64,000 nucleotides of DNA from an uncultured Eubacterium sp. (GTDB lineage Bacteria > Bacillota > Clostridia > Lachnospirales > Lachnospiraceae). Both the position numbers and the translations under genes were made by a program. The notes below the pieces were generated by a model. The model did no database searches, was not told the DNA's origin, and worked only from the letters and a program-made list of their open reading frames with translations. The DNA lies in contig CAJTXO010000001.1 of assembly GCA_910583555.1 (NCBI GenBank), forward strand, positions 186,001 to 250,000, in the 5' to 3' direction. Shown piece after piece: positions 25,200 to 34,217 of this stretch. Numbering within the stretch: position 1 is the stretch's first letter; each line of letters opens with the position of its first letter.

Positions 25200-25682
25200 A
25201 TCACTCCCCAGTCGTGGGAAGTGGAGGATGGAGATTATTGATTGAAATGCCTTTACTATTCACTTTTGATGGGTTCATGGCAGAAAATGTTGATTCATCT
25301 CACAGCCAAGCTTTGTTTTTAGTTCTTTTCCCAATTTACGTTTTACCTTATTGAGTATTAGTATGGGTAATTACCAATTTCATCTACTGTTTCCTCTCTA
25401 GCCAATATTGGATAAATGGCAGATAGTATGAACCTATACAAAACGGGAGCAAATCTGCATATTAGCAACAAATCTACTCCGGTTTTAATTCGCTCCAATT
25501 TTATCGGATTTCAAGGCGCAGGGGAGTTGAAGTTGGGTGGGCATGGAGATAGGGTATCTAGAAAAGCAGGACGGATTTCCTATTTTCTACATATTGTTTT
25601 TCTTTACTAACGGGGTTAATTCCTTGTAACGGCTTCCACATTACTATACATGTAAACAATTCACACGGTAATCCGTAGAAAA
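25200..25682. other. AT-rich intergenic stretch before CRISPR array 1
   Basis: I see no credible gene, hairpin terminator or repeat here. Open frames are short and lack ribosome sites. It adjoins the leader-distal end of array 1 and may be decayed DNA. Confidence 0.5.
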
Positions 25683-25941
25683 GTGTCAATGCCCTACTTC
25701 GGGCTTCACCCATTTCTACTGATATTGCGGACTACGGTAATTATGTTGAGAAAGTGTGTCAATGCCCTACATCGGGCTTTACCCATTTCTACACGTAGCA
25801 AGACTCCAAAGACGGCCTATACTAAAAATGTGTCAATGCCCTACATCGGGCTTTACCCATTTCTACGCCGGAAGGGAGAATACTATGAATAAAAAATATT
25901 TTGGGTGTCAATGCCCTACATCGGGCTTTACCCATTTCTAC
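25683..25941 (-). CRISPR. CRISPR array 1 (4 repeats, 3 spacers)
   Basis: Repeats are 37 nt at 25683, 25756, 25830 and 25905, with unique spacers of 36, 37 and 38 nt. In transcript orientation (minus strand) the repeat starts GTAGAAATGGGTAAAGCCC and ends GGGCATTGACAC; GCCC-GGGC can form the stem. The leftmost repeat carries changes (CTTC for CATC), typical of the leader-distal end, and a conserved leader with a promoter lies on the right. The last 8 nt, ATTGACAC, resemble the ATTGAAAC handle of type I/III crRNAs. No cas gene is in the window. Confidence 0.92.
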
Positions 25942-26140
25942 GGTACCCCTCCAGAACCAACGATTTTTCGGCATGTTCCAACCCCAAATTTGCACATGTT
26001 TTTGAACTCGGCCCATTTTTTCTCTTTTTTAGGCTTATTTTTGGTTTTTTTGAAATTTTCCCAAAATACATTCCCAAACCCATATCTGTATTATACCTAA
26101 CTTTCCACCCCTATGCAAGAAAAAATTTTTCGCCTTTTAC
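25942..26140 (-). promoter_or_regulatory. CRISPR leader 1 with promoter
   Basis: About 200 bp nearly identical to the sequences right of arrays 2 and 3. It begins at the array edge with GGTACCCCTCCAGAACC (plus strand). On the minus strand it holds TTGCAT (26118-26113), 17 nt, TATAAT (26095-26090), firing into the array after about 150 nt of leader. Confidence 0.85.
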
Positions 26141-26545
26141 TTTTGAACCCTATCATCGCTATACGATCTGCACCCCAAAAAAAGCATATTATACATCAAA
26201 CTTAAAATACACTTCTTATACTTCAAATGGTTTATCAAGTACAGTAAAAAAATAATTTCAATCCTCCGGTTGCCCATGCTGGCATAATGGAGTTTCATTT
26301 TGCACTGCATTGTTTTGACTTTTCCACATCCACGCCCGTTACCGCCCCTTTTGCTGAAAAACGGATGGAACGAACTAATGCCCCAAATTGTCCTCTGCCG
26401 TATAGTTTGATGATCTATATCACTAATTGTAATTCTTCGCTCGTGTTGGTTACCCCTTTCTTTTTTGCACTAAAAAAACAGCTATGATTTTATCTACGCA
26501 TAACTGCTTATCATATCCTTTTAAACCTTAGCATTATTTATAGCA
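26141..26545. other. AT-rich stretch with no clear gene
   Basis: It lies between leader 1 and a degraded gene. Only short frames without ribosome sites were found. I see nothing further. Confidence 0.45.
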
Positions 26546-27175
26546 CTACTTTAAAAACTGTTGTACAACTGTCTCCCATAAGTATGTCGCCGCTATACTT
26601 GCCACTACACCCATCAAAAAACCAATAATTCCATTTAGTAAGGTAACTCTACGATATTTGAATTTCGCCTTTAAAATCAACTTCCTTTTATCATCAAGCA
26701 ACCTAAATATCTGATCATACTTAATCGTTGATTCCTGTAGCATCTCACACGATTTGGCAATATTCTTTGATTCCACGCTCCTTGCCTCAGAAAAGATTCT
26801 CTCTCCCTAATCTTCTAAATCAAGTATCGTTTTCCAAAAATTCCCGTCATTTATATTCTGCAAATCATATTTGCTATATTTTTTCTTCCAACTTACAAAT
26901 TCACGCTTTTTATAATCACTGACATATTTGTATGTATCTAACTTGATTCTGTTGAAATGGTTTTCTGCCTATAGAATATTTTCTTCTTTATACTGCTCCG
27001 TTGCATCTTTCTCATAGCATCTGGAAACATGGTCAAAAACATCACGAAATTCCTTTAATACCCCTTTGGGAAATCTATGAAATTTACGCTCAACATATAA
27101 TGTCAAAGGCTTGATATCATTTTGATATTCTACATATAACGAATTTATCCGTTTTTCTTGTTTATCAGTGAGCAT
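26546..27175 (-). pseudogene. ORF interrupted by two in-frame TAG codons
   Basis: From ATG 27175 one frame reads 210 codons to 26546 with only two breaks, both TAG (26969-26971 and 26807-26809). The pieces are MLTDKQEKRINSLYVEYQND...KEENIL, then AENHFNRIKLDTYKYVSDYK...DLED, then GERIFSEARSVESKNIAKSC...with a membrane helix (LLNGIIGFLMGVVASIAATYLW) near the end. The final stop is also TAG, with TAA four codons beyond. Most likely this is a small membrane-protein gene killed by two point mutations. Amber readthrough or recoding is a less likely alternative. The ribosome site is weak. Confidence 0.6.
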
Positions 27176-27408
27176 TTAATCTTATATATTACCTTTCTGT
27201 AAATATTTCTTAATCCTAGTACAGTCATTCCCATTTCTCTATATTCAGCAAGATTTATGTTACCACCAACAAGAAACATATCTTTAGGACGGAAAGCTTT
27301 TCCCCTTTTCCTGGGAATTTTGTCCAAATCGTCCCATGATGACGTTCTGATTTTTTTTATTGCAAGCCCTAAATCCCTTGAAATCATCTCTTCCATCGCT
27401 CTGTTCAT
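27145..27408 (-). CDS. Hypothetical protein (87 aa)
   Basis: The ATG at 27408 follows GGAGATG. The sequence MNRAMEEMISRDLGLAIKKIRTSSWDDLDKIPRKRGKAFRPKDMF then LVGGNINLAEYREMGMTVLGLRN is basic and of mixed helix/strand type. It overlaps the start of the next (TAG-broken) gene by 31 bp in another frame, so the two were probably coupled. No family is recognised. Confidence 0.5.
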   Translation of the reverse strand: MNRAMEEMISRDLGLAIKKIRTSSWDDLDKIPRKRGKAFRPKDMFLVGGNINLAEYREMGMTVLGLRNIYRKVIYKIKCSLINKKNG

Positions 27409-27805
27409 AAAATCATCTCCATTTGACTTCTATGTTGCATTTTTAGCATTTCTTTCTCCTATCCAATATATTCATGAAAATGCAACAATAGCCTATCCAC
27501 TCTAATATTCCGGGCAAGCTTGTCCTCCATATCAACGTAAATCATATGTTATTTTAACACTTTTCGTATCAATTCACAAGCATTTTTATTTTGAGTTATG
27601 ATATGGGAATTAAAAGCAGAAAATTGTGCTGGCACATTCTCCACCTGAAGTGCTTTGTGAAATTATAATTCATTTTTTGCAATATTTACCGAACCAACTT
27701 TGAACAGAAAAAACTGGCGGGAATATAAATGCCCAAAAACCGGGATGGTATCAACACGATATCTTCGACGGAGTACAAACTGACATGGAATGGCTAATTG
27801 ATGAT
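27409..27805. other. AT-rich intergenic stretch before CRISPR array 2
   Basis: No gene, terminator or degenerate CRISPR repeat could be made out. Its right end directly abuts the leader-distal repeat of array 2. Confidence 0.45.
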
Positions 27806-28211
27806 GTGTCAATGCCCTACATCGGGCTTCCCTCATTTCTACGTTATTATTCAGCCCATTATTCCTGATGGCATGTACGTGTGTCAATGCCCTACATCGG
27901 GCTTCCCTCATTTCTACAAAGTGGAATGGTGAAAGTGAGACGGATGCTATTACTGTGTCAATGCCCTACATCGGGCTTCCCTCATTTCTACTATTACCCA
28001 GACTTCGATAAGAAGATGCTGGTACTTATGTGTCAATGCCCTACATCGGGCTTCCCTCATTTCTACTTATAACAGTTTCCCGAAAGGGAAAAAACGATGT
28101 TGTGTCAATGCCCTACATCGGGCTTCCCTCATTTCTACAACCACAAAACCGACTGATACACCGAAACCTACTGAGTGTCAATGCCCTACATCGGGCTTCC
28201 CTCATTTCTAC
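27806..28211 (-). CRISPR. CRISPR array 2 (6 repeats, 5 spacers)
   Basis: Repeats of 37 nt begin at 27806, 27881, 27955, 28030, 28102 and 28175, all identical by eye. Spacers are 38, 37, 38, 35 and 36 nt and unrelated to one another. The repeat differs from array 1 only in the GAGGGAAGCCC versus GGGTAAAGCCC part (transcript orientation). The leader is on the right, so the array is read on the minus strand. Confidence 0.93.
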
Positions 28212-28430
28212 GGTACCCCTCCAAAACCAACGATTTTTCGGCATGTTCCAACCCCAAATTTGCACATGTTTTTGAACTCAGCCCATTTTTTCTTTTTTTT
28301 AGGCTTATTTTTGGTTTTTTCGAATTTTTTTCGAAATTTTCCCCAAATCATTCCCCAAAACCCATATCTGTATTATACCTAACTTTCCGCCCCTATGCAA
28401 GAAAAAATTTTCAGCCTTTTATTTATAAAC
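28212..28430 (-). promoter_or_regulatory. CRISPR leader 2 with promoter
   Basis: It is near-identical to leaders 1 and 3. On the minus strand TTGCAT (28400-28395), 17 nt, TATAAT (28377-28372). Confidence 0.85.
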
Positions 28431-28469
28431 CCTTTGAAATCTGCTCCGCGCCTATAGCTGAAACGCTGT

Positions 28470-29070
28470 TCCTGCTCGTTTTATCCATGCTGGTAATGGA
28501 GTCCGCTGATTCCATCCGTTCCCTAGCATTTTTTGTCCGGCATTACAGGGACATCCCTGAATGTTTTTTACTATGCCTGTTCTTGTGTTCCCGTATGGCT
28601 GAACCGGAAGATCGTTTACCAGTCTGTACCCCTTGGATACCGCATGTGGCAGAAAACGAAACCCAAACTGAATCTTGCCTCTTCCAGGATCCGTCAGGTC
28701 ATGCCTGAACTAATTTCCGAGAAAAACGCAATCATCTATCGTGACAGCTAGTATGCCAAAAAGAACCTTATCCGTATCGTGGATGAATATTCCAACCTGG
28801 ATGTGGTCTGCAATACCAGATTGGATTCCGTCATGTATGATCTGCCCCCGGAACCAACTGGAAAGAGAGGCCGTCCGGCAAAACATGGCCGCCGTCTTTC
28901 TGCGAAAGATGATTTTGACCTTTCCGGCCAGAAAGCCAGGGGACTATCATACAGGTATCCGCCGTGTGCTCACAAATATTTTCGGTGGAAGGGAAATATT
29001 GGCATACTGTGATATGAAACTGCTCCGTACTTAGATGAAAAATCTTTAGGGTACCGCACAAAAAAGCGTA
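28470..29070 (+). pseudogene. Degraded DDE-type (IS4-like) transposase
   Basis: In the frame of 28533 one reads CVPVWLNRKIVYQSVPLGYRMW...IIYRDS, a TAG, then YAKKNLIRIVDEYSNLDVVCNTRLDSVMYDLPPEPTGKRGRP. After a frameshift near 28930 KPGDYHTGIRRVLTNIFGGREILAYC continues in another frame. VDEY-NLDVVCN-R-DSVMYDLPP and GKRGRPAKHG are transposase hallmarks of this branch. No terminal inverted repeats were found, so only part of the element remains. Confidence 0.65.
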
Positions 29071-29362
29071 CAGGAATTCCATTTTTGCACTTAGCGAACA
29101 GCTCAGGAAACAGATTTTTTATGCTACTACTTAATTTACACATATAAGCAAAAACTTTCCAGCAGGGGACAGTTCCAAACTATCCTGCCGTTCCCCTGCC
29201 AATAAAAATCATATCCACATCCTCACGGCTGTTTCACGGAATAATCCTTTCCATTCTTCAATAGTAAAATCTTTTTCCCTTTTTCATAAGGTATCGCCTG
29301 TAACTGATTCATCCCAATTGCAATTTCCTTTTCCTCCACCTGGACAACATTTAAGGATAAAA
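29071..29362. other. Intergenic stretch with a truncated gene end
   Basis: On the minus strand an open frame enters from the array boundary (29362) and ends at TGA 29223. It reads VVQVEEKEIAIGMNQLQAIP and then YEKGKKILLLKNGKDYSVKQP, with no start. It looks like the C-terminal piece of a gene cut off by array 3. The rest shows nothing recognisable. Confidence 0.35.
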
Positions 29363-30214
29363 GTGTCAATGCCCTACATCGGGCTTCACTCATTTCTACC
29401 TACATGACGCCAAACAATTTCACTGCTGCAAGGGAGGGTGTCAATGCCCTACATCGGGCTTCCCTCATTTCTACTAGTTTCCTCCGATTCGGACGGAAAC
29501 GAAGAGATTATTGTGTCAATGCCCTACATCGGGCTTCCCTCATTTCTACACCGTAAAAAACATAAGGAAGATTCATATTCTCCTTATTGTGTCAATGCCC
29601 TACATCGGGCTTCCCTCATTTCTACCCCTGACAGCAAATTTCTCTAGACAACCTTCGGAAAGTGTCAATGCCCTACATCGGGCTTCCCTCATTTCTACCA
29701 GATTTTCTTACTCCAATATGGAGGAAGCTTGCTGTGTCAATGCCCTACATCGGGCTTCCCTCATTTCTACTTGAACCTTGAAATCCACGCACAAAGAAAG
29801 GAGTGTAGCTGTGTCAATGCCCTACATCGGGCTTCCCTCATTTCTACTGGGATATGCTCACTTCGAGTTATGTGGCTCATAATCGTGTCAATGCCCTACA
29901 TCGGGCTTCCCTCATTTCTACTTGCTGAGCTCTCTGTTTCTCCGAGGTTTATAGAAAGGTGTCAATGCCCTACATCGGGCTTCCCTCATTTCTACGGGTT
30001 CACAGCTAAAAGCCACCAAGTGATCCTCCGTGTGTCAATGCCCTACATCGGGCTTCCCTCATTTCTACGACTGGTCTTATACAGAGATCGAAAATTCGGG
30101 AAGTGTGTCAATGCCCTACATCGGGCTTCCCTCATTTCTACTACGTAATGAACGCAGCAAGGATCTGTTTAATGTTCGTGTCAATGCCCTACATCGGGCT
30201 TCCCTCATTTCTAC
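29363..30214 (-). CRISPR. CRISPR array 3 (12 repeats, 11 spacers)
   Basis: 37-nt repeats start at 29363, 29438, 29513, 29589, 29662, 29734, 29811, 29885, 29959, 30032, 30105 and 30178. Spacers are 35-40 nt and all different. The leftmost repeat has one change (CACTC for CCCTC), marking the leader-distal end. The other repeats match array 2. Read on the minus strand from the leader at 30215. It is the largest of three arrays that have the same repeat family but separate leaders. Confidence 0.95.
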
Positions 30215-30430
30215 GGTACCCCTCCAGAACCAACGATTTTTCGGTATGTTCCAACCCCAAATTTGCACATGTTTTTGAACTCGGCCCATTTTTTCTCTTT
30301 TTTAGGCTTATTTTTGGTTTTTTCGAATTTTTTTCGAAATTCCCCCCAAATCATTCCCCAAAACCCATATCTGTATTATACCTAACTTTCCACCCCTACG
30401 CAAGAAAAAATTTTCCGCCTTTTACTTCCT
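30215..30430 (-). promoter_or_regulatory. CRISPR leader 3 with promoter
   Basis: Same about 215-bp leader. On the minus strand TTGCGT (30403-30398), 17 nt, TATAAT (30380-30375). One change in the -35 relative to leaders 1 and 2. Confidence 0.82.
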
Positions 30431-30469
30431 TTTCCTCCCTTTCACCCCCCTCAAAATCCCACCCCACAC

Positions 30470-31471
30470 TTACTCATCATACCTCAGCCTCCGCAAACTC
30501 CCCCTCGCAAACGTATACTCCGGCGTTTCAAACGGATATTCCACCTCTTCCTCATAATACCATGGATCCTCTTCATGCCGGGGATTCTTCAACACATGAA
30601 ACTCCTGCGCCGGCATATACCCCTGCCCCAAAAGAAACGCCTTCGCGCCATCCTCCCGCTCGCACACATCCACGACCATCACGACATGGCCGGGACTTCC
30701 GCCCTTGAGAAAAACATCCCCCACCCGGATATCCTCCCGCGCGATCTTTTTCGTCTCCCCTTCCATCGTCGCCGTCCCAGAATAGGCAAACACGAGCCGC
30801 AGATATTTTTTCAACGACTGATAAGAACCATCGGATGACGAAGACGGCACCCACCGCGCCGTATCACCGCTCACACTGATCGTATATCCCTGCCTCCATT
30901 TACTGTAATCCGCCTGAAAACCTCCCCCCAGCGAAAACGAAATCTTCTCAAACTGCTTCGTCCGCCAGAAATATTCCGCATACACCCGCATGATCGAATC
31001 CGCACACTGCTGAAGATCCTCATTCTCAATCGGAAGCTTTAAAACCGCCGCATGCGCCGACTGGTTCCCCTTCCGGCTCCCATCATATAAAAGAACCGGC
31101 TTACCCGCCTTTTTCAGCGGGTACTCCCGCAAAAAAGCAGTCAACGTACCCTGTTCCCGTTTCTTCCGCCCATACCCATCCGGAACGAGAAACCGCTCCT
31201 CGAGCGTCTCCCCCTGCTCACAGATCAAACTCGCATCCGTCGGCTCGGAAATCCTGCCCGCATCCGTCGGCTCCTGCAACACCCCGGAATCACCATCGCC
31301 ATCCCGCCGTCCTTCCGCCGCTCCCCCCTTCTCCCGGTCTGACACATCCTCCGAGCCTCCCCGCCACTCATCCATGCCATCCTGCGTCCCTTTCCCGCAG
31401 CCGCCACCCGCCAGACAGACCGCCAAAAGCAACACAAAACAAACACCCAGCCGTCTCCTATTTCCTCTCAT
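30470..31471 (-). CDS. DUF4846 lipoprotein
   Basis: The 333-residue protein has a lipoprotein signal (LGVCFVLLLAVCLAGGGCG), a low-complexity Gly/Asp/Glu linker (including EPTDAGRISEPTDASLI), then the DUF4846 domain: LPIENEDLQQCADSIMRVYAEYFW, ISFSLGGGFQADYSKWRQG, LRLVFAYSGT, VFLKGGSPGHVVMVVDV, FLLGQGYMPAQEFHVLKN. Function unknown; probably surface-exposed. It overlaps the end of potC by 14 bp, so it is in the pot operon, in a slot where potD would be expected. Confidence 0.85.
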   Translation of the reverse strand: MRGNRRRLGVCFVLLLAVCLAGGGCGKGTQDGMDEWRGGSEDVSDREKGGAAEGRRDGDGDSGVLQEPTDAGRISEPTDASLICEQGETLEERFLVPDGYGRKKREQGTLTAFLREYPLKKAGKPVLLYDGSRKGNQSAHAAVLKLPIENEDLQQCADSIMRVYAEYFWRTKQFEKISFSLGGGFQADYSKWRQGYTISVSGDTARWVPSSSSDGSYQSLKKYLRLVFAYSGTATMEGETKKIAREDIRVGDVFLKGGSPGHVVMVVDVCEREDGAKAFLLGQGYMPAQEFHVLKNPRHEEDPWYYEEEVEYPFETPEYTFARGSLRRLRYDE

Positions 31472-32294
31472 CCGCTTCCCTCTCTTCCAACTGCAGCGGC
31501 TGCGTCCCGCGCCCCGCCTTCCGGTCCGCCCTCCGGTTTACCAAAATGAGCATCACAAACACAACGACAAACAGGATCGTCGAAAGCGCATAAATCTCCG
31601 GCTTGATCCCCTTCCGCACCTCCGCATAGATCTTCGTCGAAAGCGTATCGATCCCGACCCCCTTCGTAAAATGCGTAATGACAAAATCATCCAGCGACAT
31701 CGTAAACGACAGCAGAAACCCAGTCAAAATCCCCGGAAGTATATCCGGAAAGATCACTTTCACAAACGCATACTGCCGCGAAGCCCCGAGATCGAGCGCC
31801 GCCTCATACACACTCTTATTCATCTGCTTTAACTTCGGCAGCACACTCAAAACAACATAAGGAAGGTTAAATGTAATGTGGGCGATCAGCACGCTGCTGA
31901 GCCCGAGCCGGTAATTCAGTGCAAGGAACAAGAGCATGAGCGAGATCCCCGTGACAATATCCGCATTGAGCATCGGGATGTTCGTCACCGTCATCAGCAC
32001 GACGCGGGGCAGCCGCTTCATCCGGTTCATCGCAAACGCAGCCGCCGTCCCGAGCAGCGTAGCGACTAGCGCCGACACAAACGCGATCAGCAACGTCGTC
32101 CACAGCGCATCCATGATCTCACGCGAAGAAAACAGGCTCTCATACCACTTCAGGCTGAAACCGCCCCATTTCCCCCGGAATTTCGACTCATTAAACGAAA
32201 GTACGATCAGCGTGGCGATCGGGCCGTACAAAAAGATAAAAATAACGAATAAATATACTTTCCCGAGGATGCCGGAAATTCTCTTTCCTACCAT
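31458..32294 (-). CDS. potC: Spermidine/putrescine ABC transporter permease PotC
   Basis: The 278-residue inner-membrane protein has six hydrophobic segments. It has the permease EAA loop YEAALDLGASRQYAFVKVIFPDILPGI, which contacts PotA, and an opening typical of PotC (FLYGPIATLIVLSFNESKF). It overlaps potB by 7 bp. Part of an operon potA-potB-potC-DUF4846. Confidence 0.95.
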   Translation of the reverse strand: MVGKRISGILGKVYLFVIFIFLYGPIATLIVLSFNESKFRGKWGGFSLKWYESLFSSREIMDALWTTLLIAFVSALVATLLGTAAAFAMNRMKRLPRVVLMTVTNIPMLNADIVTGISLMLLFLALNYRLGLSSVLIAHITFNLPYVVLSVLPKLKQMNKSVYEAALDLGASRQYAFVKVIFPDILPGILTGFLLSFTMSLDDFVITHFTKGVGIDTLSTKIYAEVRKGIKPEIYALSTILFVVVFVMLILVNRRADRKAGRGTQPLQLEEREADERK

Positions 32295-33115
32295 ATCGCC
32301 GCCCCCTCCCCGTCTTTGTCATAATGGGACATCACTGCCATACTGCCGAGCACGAGTACCATCAAAACAAGCGAAAGCCCGGCACCCTCGTACCAGTTGT
32401 TCGCCGTCGTAAAGTCCTGTTCGATGATGTTTCCGATCAGGTTGATCTTTGCCCCGCCCAAAAGGTTCGAGATGACAAACGTCGTCATCGCCGGCACGAA
32501 AACCATCGTGATCCCGCTGACGATCCCCGGAAAGATCTGCGGCAGCGTAATGTGCCACAGCGTCTGGAACCAGTTGGCCCCGAGATCCTTCGCCGCGTCA
32601 AACGTGTGCTGGGGGATCTTCACGAGCGAATTGTAGATCGGAAGCACCATAAACGGCAGGTAATTGTACACCATACCGAGTATGATCGCCCCTTCCGTAT
32701 TGATCATATTCTGCCCCGGCAGGCCGACCGCATGCAGCATCATATTGATGATCCCCGTTTTCTCCAGCAGCGACTGCCAGGCGATCGTGCGGAGAAGAAA
32801 ATTCATCCACATCGGAAGGATAAAAATAAAAATGATAAATCCATTACTGCTCACTTTTAAGCTGCGGATCACCATGGACAGCGGCAGCGCAAGGACAAAA
32901 CAGAGCACGGTACTGATCAGTGAAAGCTTGATCGATAACAGAAGCGCTTTTCCGTGGGCCGGCGAAGCGATGCTTTTCACATGCTCCCATGTAAAGCCGC
33001 CGTCCCGGTCGGTAAACGCGTAGAAACATACGATAAAAAGCGGCACAACGACAAAAATCGCCATCCACACCGTATACGGATAGGAGAGGCGGCGGATATG
33101 CTTAGATCCGTTCAC
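32288..33115 (-). CDS. potB: Spermidine/putrescine ABC transporter permease PotB
   Basis: About 276 residues, six transmembrane helices and the EAA loop FDAAKDLGANWFQTLWHITLPQIFPGI. The first helix reads YPYTVWMAIFVVVPLFIV. The start is GTG 33115 or TTG 33121, both after GGAGGAGG; neither is ATG. It overlaps the end of potA, implying translational coupling. Confidence 0.94.
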   Translation of the reverse strand: MNGSKHIRRLSYPYTVWMAIFVVVPLFIVCFYAFTDRDGGFTWEHVKSIASPAHGKALLLSIKLSLISTVLCFVLALPLSMVIRSLKVSSNGFIIFIFILPMWMNFLLRTIAWQSLLEKTGIINMMLHAVGLPGQNMINTEGAIILGMVYNYLPFMVLPIYNSLVKIPQHTFDAAKDLGANWFQTLWHITLPQIFPGIVSGITMVFVPAMTTFVISNLLGGAKINLIGNIIEQDFTTANNWYEGAGLSLVLMVLVLGSMAVMSHYDKDGEGAAIW

Positions 33116-34178
33116 GGGCAAACACCTCCTCCGCCTTGTTCTCCGGTTTTTTCATGATCTGGATATTAAACGGGTCCACCCACAGGCCCACCTCTTTCCC
33201 CACTTCCGCAAGCCGGGTACTCTGAACGAGCCACGTGTAACCGTCATCTTCGATCTCCATCTCATAGTGCACTCCTTTGAACACGAGGGAAATGACGCGT
33301 CCCCGGATCAATCCCTTTTCCGGCGGCACCAAAATAAGATCCTCCGGACGTATGACAACATCCACAGGACGATTCTCGCCAAAGCCCACATCCACGCACA
33401 CAAACTCTTTCCCCAGAATATTGACCAGCTTATCACGCACCATCGTCGCTGGGATGATATTGCTCTCGCCGATAAAATCAGCGACAAACGCGTTCTGGGG
33501 TTCGTTGTAAATATCCTCCGGCGAACCGATCTGCTGGATATATCCCTGGTTCATCACGACGATCGTATCCGACATCGTAAGAGCCTCTTCCTGATCGTGT
33601 GTCACATAGACAAATGTGATGCCCAGTTCCTCCTTCAGCCGGATCAGCTCATACTGCATATCCTGCCGGAGTTTGAGATCGAGCGCGCCGAGCGGCTCGT
33701 CGAGCAGCAATATTTTCGGCTCATTCACGATCGCCCTCGCAATGGCGATCCGCTGCTGCTGCCCGCCGCTGAGTGAATCCGGGGAGCGCTTTTCGTATCC
33801 CTCGAGATTCACAAGCTTTAACGCATATTTTATCTTATCCTTTATATATTGCTTCGACTTCTTTTTGATCTTCAATCCAAACGCAATATTTTCCTCAATA
33901 TTCATATGGGAAAACAGCGCATATTTTTGAAATACGGTATTGATCGGCCGCTTATTCGCAGGCACTCTGGCAATATCCTCTCCATTCAAAAGCACCTGAC
34001 CCTCATCCGCGGTCTCAAATCCACCCATAATACGAAGGGTCGTTGTCTTGCCGCAGCCGCTCGGCCCCAGCAAGGTAACAAACTCATTCTCATGAATAGT
34101 AAGATTCATTTTATCAAGAACGATTTGTCCGTCAAATGATTTGGTGATGCCTTTTAGCTCAATACATTTTTCAGCCAT
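33102..34178 (-). CDS. potA: Spermidine/putrescine ABC transporter ATPase PotA
   Basis: The 358-residue ATPase has Walker A GPSGCGKTT, signature LSGGQQQR, Walker B ILLLDEPLGALD and the C-terminal TOBE region (VVIRPEDLILVPPEKG). NEFVTLLGPSG and the length fit the PotA/PotG group. It is the first gene of potABC, only 40 bp after the GH115 gene, so polyamine uptake may be co-transcribed with hemicellulose genes. Confidence 0.95.
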   Translation of the reverse strand: MAEKCIELKGITKSFDGQIVLDKMNLTIHENEFVTLLGPSGCGKTTTLRIMGGFETADEGQVLLNGEDIARVPANKRPINTVFQKYALFSHMNIEENIAFGLKIKKKSKQYIKDKIKYALKLVNLEGYEKRSPDSLSGGQQQRIAIARAIVNEPKILLLDEPLGALDLKLRQDMQYELIRLKEELGITFVYVTHDQEEALTMSDTIVVMNQGYIQQIGSPEDIYNEPQNAFVADFIGESNIIPATMVRDKLVNILGKEFVCVDVGFGENRPVDVVIRPEDLILVPPEKGLIRGRVISLVFKGVHYEMEIEDDGYTWLVQSTRLAEVGKEVGLWVDPFNIQIMKKPENKAEEVFARERI

Positions 34179-34217
34179 AACAAATCCTCCTGTAATTCCG
34201 TCAGGCGTCAGACTGTC

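Noticed and set aside
25416..25610. 64-codon frame left of array 1
   Set aside because: No ribosome site and no recognisable sequence.
25683..30214. Plus-strand frames reading MSMPYIGLPSFL repeatedly
   Set aside because: They are translations of the CRISPR repeat, not proteins.
25683..30214. Type V (Cas12a) array, because the plus-strand repeat ends ATTTCTAC
   Set aside because: The TTGTAGAT part of the Cas12a handle is missing and leader plus promoters point to the minus strand.
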